In this document: positions 59,661 through 64,000 of the stretch, in pieces | How positions within the stretch are numbered: the stretch's first letter is position 1 | How the letters are laid out: every line of letters starts with the position of its first letter | Assembly (NCBI GenBank): GCA_033961575.1 | Contig: CM066730.1 | Coordinates: forward strand, 151,617,523 to 151,681,522 | Reading direction: 5' to 3' | Origin: Aselliscus stoliczkanus | Taxonomy: Eukaryota; Chordata; Mammalia; Chiroptera; Hipposideridae | Length of the DNA: 64,000 nucleotides | The notes under the pieces: generated by a model | Told to the model about the DNA's origin: nothing | Databases searched by the model: none | What the model saw: the letters and a program-made list of their open reading frames with translations, nothing else | Program-made: the position numbers and the translations under genes

Positions 59661-61363
59661 AAAGATTTTTTCAAGCTGAGGCACTCCCAGGACAGGTTTG
59701 AACCCCTTTTCCAGAAGGTCTCTTCTATTAGGGAAACAGAGACTATCAAGTCATCTATTGGTTTCCTGAGTAGAGTCCCCTGGTCAGCATGTCCTGGGAT
59801 CTCAAGGGACCTCCTCGAGCCATGAGATGCTGCTGCTGCCTGGGCAGAATGGGCTCTGAAGGGTTAAGCCAGTCAGGGCTGTGCGTGAGCGAGTATCTCA
59901 GATGAAAGGCTGGTCTGGAGAACGCCATGTGGCTGTTGTGGTTGGCAGGCAGGGGCAATGGGACCAGCTAGGTCCCGAAGGAAACCCCCTCCTAGTCTCA
60001 CCAGAACAAAGTGGTGTTTTACAAAAATGCAATTGTTTTTGGGCAAGTCTTTCCCATCTCAACATAAACCAGGAAGCAGTGCTTCCTTTCTTTGGGTGAA
60101 ACCGGTGGGAGTGGGGGGAGAAGAACAGGGTTTTTCCTGCCTTGCATTCTATCACAAAGCCCCTGCCCAAGGCTGGCGTGTGTGTGCGCACGCGAGTGCA
60201 TGCATGCGTGCATGAGTGTGAGGGTAGGGTGGCGAGAAGAAACAGAGGGGCACCACCTTGTCCAGTCTCTTGCCTCCAAACAAGACTCCGTAGCCTGAGC
60301 CAGACTATGAAAGGGGTGTCGTTGCCCATCCATCTCCCCTCATCCTGTGCCACTCAGGCTTCCTTCTGTTCCGCCAACATGGCAACCTTGTTCCTGCCTA
60401 TGCCTTGGCACAGCCGTTCCCTCCGCCCAGAATGCTCTTCTGCCCTCACACGCTTGCTCCTCCTCATCGCTTTTGTCCCTGTTCTAACTGGTGAAGCAGT
60501 AACTGTTTAATGACTTGTTTAGTGTCTGCCTTTTCTGAAACTCGGTCTGCTCCATGAAAGAAAGGGCTGAGCACTGTGTTCGTCTTGCTTATTGCTGCAT
60601 CCCCAACACGTAGCACAGGATGGCTCCAGTGTGTGTGTGGAGGGTGGGGGTGGGGGGAGTTAAGGGGGTCTATCCCTCCTACCCCCAATAAAGAAAACAG
60701 GTCACAACCTCCCAGGCAGAGGAGCCACTTGCTTCTCAGGCTGAAAGATCAGAGCATTTCAGGCCTTGGAGAGCACCCTGTCCAACCACTCCATTTTCCT
60801 GAAGGAGAAACTGAGACTTAGTACCTAGAAGGTCCTAGCCAGAGGCCCGTGGCTGGTCAGTGGAATTGCTGAGCTAGACTCCAGGGGTCCTGATGTCAGT
60901 GCTGCTGGACAGAGCCTCTCACCTAGTTTCCAAGCTTGGGCACAGCCTGGCGCTAATAAATCTCACACCCTTCAGATACAAGACCCAGAACATTCACACA
61001 TTAGGGCTCCTGCCACAGACAGAATTCGCCCGACCCACTTTCCCCACCTCCCTGAGAACTAACTCACTGAAAGCCCAAAAGAAGAAAGCCCTCCGTGTCT
61101 TTGCCTGGCTGAGGAGGTCAGAAGTTCCCTCCTCACCACCTCCATACGTCCCATCTATCACTTTTAGCAACGCAGGGGTGAAATAGCCTTCTGGGGTATC
61201 CCCATAGAAGCAGCTTTCTATCCTTTTAAACTTCCTTTTTTCTTTCTTGCCATGGACATTTCTGCTTTGGTTTCTACAGCTTTTGCTAGAACCGGAAAGG
61301 CCCTTTCACTTAAATACTTGTGGATGAGTAAATGGAGAAGGGATATTATTAATACCCCCTAAT
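59661..61363. other. Low-repeat sequence, no gene recognised
   Basis: A purine/pyrimidine-alternating patch (TGTGTGCGCACGCG..., 60179-60225) and an antisense MIR-like piece (about 60790-60890) are present. Open frames are unsupported. Confidence 0.4.
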
Positions 61364-61375
61364 GAGAGTTGCTGG

Positions 61376-61481
61376 GCCGGCCAAGTGGCGCGGTGGTTAA
61401 GCTCTGACTTGGGAAGCCATAGGCCCTGGTTCGGGTCCCACATATGAGGGCCAGTGACACTGCCCTCAAAAAAAAAAAAAA
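61376..61481 (+). mobile_element. Short-form SINE
   Basis: Head GCCGGCCAAGTGGCGCGG ending CTGCCCTC plus A-tail. Duplication GAGAGTTGCTGG lies at 61364-61375 and 61482-61493. Confidence 0.96.
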
Positions 61482-61493
61482 GAGAGTTGCTGG

Positions 61494-62642
61494 GAAGATT
61501 ACATGAGAGGCTACCCCTAGTACAGGATGATGCTTCGTTAATGCTGGATTCCTTTGAAAAATTTAAAGTGCTATGCAAATACAAGATACTGTTACTTTCA
61601 AGGCAAGGAGTATTTACAGAGTGTTCCTTTTACAAATGTACATTTAGGCACTCTGAGGAAGGAAGGCAAAGTCGTTGCAAGAATTGTTCCCTGAGGTTGG
61701 GCAGTAACGAGGGGGAGGACTATGCTGAGAATGGTTAGCTTTTTTCTATTCTTTACAAAATACTCCCCGGTACAGATAGCACAAGCGCGCAAAGGAAGTG
61801 GAGATGAACAGGTAAACAGAGTTGACACTAGCGTCACTTCCGGAAAAGAGAGAGACCTTCAAAGAGGGAAGAGAGCTTGCTGCAGTCCATCCCATTCTTT
61901 TGTGACTACTCAGTCTATCTTTTATCCCAGGCTCCCAGACTCCAGGAGGGAAGGTGCAAACAGATGGATTTTGTGCTTCTCAGCAAGGGCAAGATAGGGA
62001 ACAGACAAAATTCCACCTAAAGACATTAAGATAAGCAGCTATTCCATAGATTTAACCTCTTGGGGTGGGAAAGAAGAGGCAGAGAAAAGATCTCCACTCC
62101 TAGCTCATGTGCTTCTCTGAAAACTTAAACAAAGGATGCCCAGAAGATTTCTTACCCTGAGAAGCAGGTAAGAGCAGATGAATCCCACTTAGTAAATCCA
62201 ACCCTGGAGCAAGAGTGAATAGCCCTTGAATTCCCATAGAGATGCTGCTTAACCTGGGCTATGGCTATGAGTTTGCAATCACAAGTTCAAGGGTGCAAGA
62301 GCTTTCTAATCAAATTAAAATGGATGATGCATTCCTTTATTCTGTGCTGATGGAAAATTCCAGTTCTGTTATCATTGGGAGAGTCTTCCCTGTTCTAAGG
62401 ATGCACAAGAGTCTGGAAAGCTTATATTGTACACAGAAAACAAGGGACCAACCCTTTGGATGCTTTTTGCTCCATGCTACTCTAAGTATTGTCTTAACAA
62501 GAGCACTATTGGAGTCCCTGATTAGAGCTCATTCGAAATTTAGAATCTCAGGACCCACCCCAGGCCTACAAAGTCAGAATCTGCATTTTATCAAGACTTC
62601 CAGGTGATACGTGTGTGCACATTCATGTTTGAGAAACACTGT
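61494..62642. other. Low-repeat sequence, no gene recognised
   Basis: Weak repeat-like text near 62440-62630. The open frame at 62242-62607 shows no domain and crosses it. Confidence 0.35.
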
Positions 62643-62655
62643 AAGACAAACCCCA

Positions 62656-62763
62656 GGGCCGGCTGAGTGGCGCGGTGGTTAAGCGCTGGCTTGGGAAGCC
62701 AGCGGCCCCGGTTCGGGTCCCACATATGAGGGCCAGTGACACTGCCCTCAAAAAAAAAAAAAA
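62656..62763 (+). mobile_element. Short-form SINE
   Basis: Nearly consensus head followed by A-tail. Duplication AAGACAAACCCCA lies at 62643-62655 and 62764-62776. Confidence 0.97.
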
Positions 62764-62776
62764 AAGACAAACCCCA

Positions 62777-63409
62777 AATCCTCCAGGAGGCTGACAGCAC
62801 TGTGGTTTTTAGTGGATCAAAGGAGATTTGGTGCCTGGGATCCCACCCCACCTAAGGGGACCTCACAGCCACTGCCTTCTGGTATTCTGCCAGTCCCTCC
62901 CAAGCCCTACCCATGCACCTCCCTCTTGTTCCTCTATTCCTCTCTTTCAGCACAATCCCCTCAATAAACTCAGGCTTTCAATCAACAGAAACCTGAAAGA
63001 GCAGTTGTCTGCAGGAGACTCCTGAGTTCACCTGGCATCACCAACAACACCCCTGAGGGGACAGGAGCACAAAGGCAAGGCTCTCTGCTCTCTTCCTGGG
63101 ATAAGGATAGGCCTCATGGAAAGGGGGGATGCAGGATGGAGATGGGGATGAGGGGTGGAGATGGGGGATATGGAAAGAAGAAAAGCCACTGACACAAAAT
63201 GACATCTCAATCCATTGTCCTGACACACTTGTAATTCTTTAACTCTTGTTCTCAATTATATCTGGATTTAAGAGGGCAAAACAAGGGCTTATGATGTAAT
63301 TTTAATGGATTTGGTTTTACAGGAAAAAAAAATATTAGCCTCAGAATCCTGGAAATGATTGCTTCTTAGACTTAAGTGATTTAATGAGCTCCTAGTTTAG
63401 GGGTTACAA
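62777..63409. other. Low-repeat sequence, no feature recognised
   Basis: Nothing assigned. Confidence 0.35.
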
Positions 63410-63520
63410 TTTTTTTTTTTTTTTTGAGGGCAGTGTCACTGGTCCTCACACGTGGGACCCGAACCAGGACCGCTGGCCTCCCAAGCCAGCGCCCAACCAC
63501 CACGCCACTCGGCCGGCCCA
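63410..63520 (-). mobile_element. Short-form SINE, minus strand
   Basis: T-tail on the left, then the reverse complement of the head-only SINE ending GGCCGGCCC. The flanks (ACAATTTT / ACAGTTTT) give only an approximate duplication. Confidence 0.93.
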
Positions 63521-63721
63521 CAGTTTTTTTTCAGCGTCAGTGGAACATCTCTCCCACCCCCAAATAAACAACATGGAGAATCTCATTTTATAAAACAGAA
63601 ATGGAGCTGCTTTAGTTGTCAGATGAGGGGCACAGAACCCCAACGATATGGTTTCCTCTTCATTCCCATAGCAGCCCCTGCAGTGCCTCAAGCAGACCCC
63701 AAGGCTTGGTGGGGCACGCAA

Positions 63722-64000
63722 TGAAAAACCAATTTCAGCCTGAAACTGGATGTCAACCGAGTCTGGGGCTCGTGCTGCCTGCGCTGCTCATCCAATAGAC
63801 CGACACAGAAGTTGGGCTATAGAATAAGCGTTTATTATCAGAGCACCAGTGGTCTGAGAAGGCAGCAGGTTAACATCTCCAAAAACTGCCTTAACATCTC
63901 ATATCGGCTAACGGTATTTAAGGGAAAATCTGGGTGTTCCTCTAGAGGCTACGTGATGGTTCCAAGGGTCTGCATGAAACTTTCCCTCTGGCCATGATTC
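63722..64000 (-). mobile_element. Possible retroviral LTR end, running off the window
   Basis: On the minus strand the segment carries AATAAA (63836-63831) followed by about 110 bases ending GGTTTTTCA at 63730-63722, which looks like the R-U5 end of a gammaretrovirus-type LTR. The rest lies outside the window and no primer-binding site was recognised. Weak. Confidence 0.3.

Noticed and set aside
60120..60300. Frames across the TGTGTGCGCACGCG patch
   Set aside because: Several frames on both strands are open by composition alone, with no domain or splice support.

Overview
The window is eukaryotic, almost certainly mammalian nuclear DNA: LINE-1 (L1), MIR, L2 and MaLR/ERV-type repeats, mariner fragments, microsatellites and one intact olfactory-receptor exon. 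Many copies of a tRNA-headed SINE with a head like GGCCGGCCGAGTGGCGCAGTGG, plus VES-like SINEs at 29404-29543 and 38555-38733, point to a bat. A rhinolophoid/yinpterochiropteran bat is my best guess, but the species is not resolved. No bacterial-type operon, CRISPR array or phage is present.

Layout. 1-6955: nearly full-length but broken L1 (5'UTR, ORF1, ORF2, 3'UTR) carrying two SINE insertions. 6990-18456 (copy A) and 27093-35552 (copy B): a direct, imperfect duplication of about 8.3 kb of ancestral sequence. Copy A later gained two truncated L1s and two SINEs. Copy B gained two different SINEs and an expanded ATAGAT-type microsatellite. Both copies hold an ancient L1, an L2 remnant, an old L1 3' end, MIR pieces and two in-phase candidate exons. 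18457-27092, between the copies: MaLR-type LTR, a hairpin, an intact class II olfactory receptor on the minus strand (23268-24215), and SINE/MIR/L2/L1 debris. 36000-45175: minus-strand remnants of an old endogenous retrovirus (probably ERVL type), shredded by a SINE, a mariner fragment fused to a partial SINE, a VES-like SINE with a GAAA satellite, a 2.76-kb L1 with a perfect 16-bp target-site duplication, and a SINE nested in a SINE. 45190-45818: a SINE insertion that appears to carry a 3' transduction. 45833-64000: lower-repeat, GC-richer sequence with two CTCF-like sites, a second mariner fragment, MIRs, CA-rich microsatellites, a CAY-triplet region, four short SINEs and an LTR-like end. 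No confident gene model could be built there.

The only protein-coding gene I support firmly is the olfactory receptor. The most interesting signals are the dated duplication flanking it, the two shared candidate exons whose divergence differs sharply (12/157 versus 1/162 differences), the SINE transduction, and the coexistence of long T+ and short T- forms of the same SINE. All alignments were made by eye.
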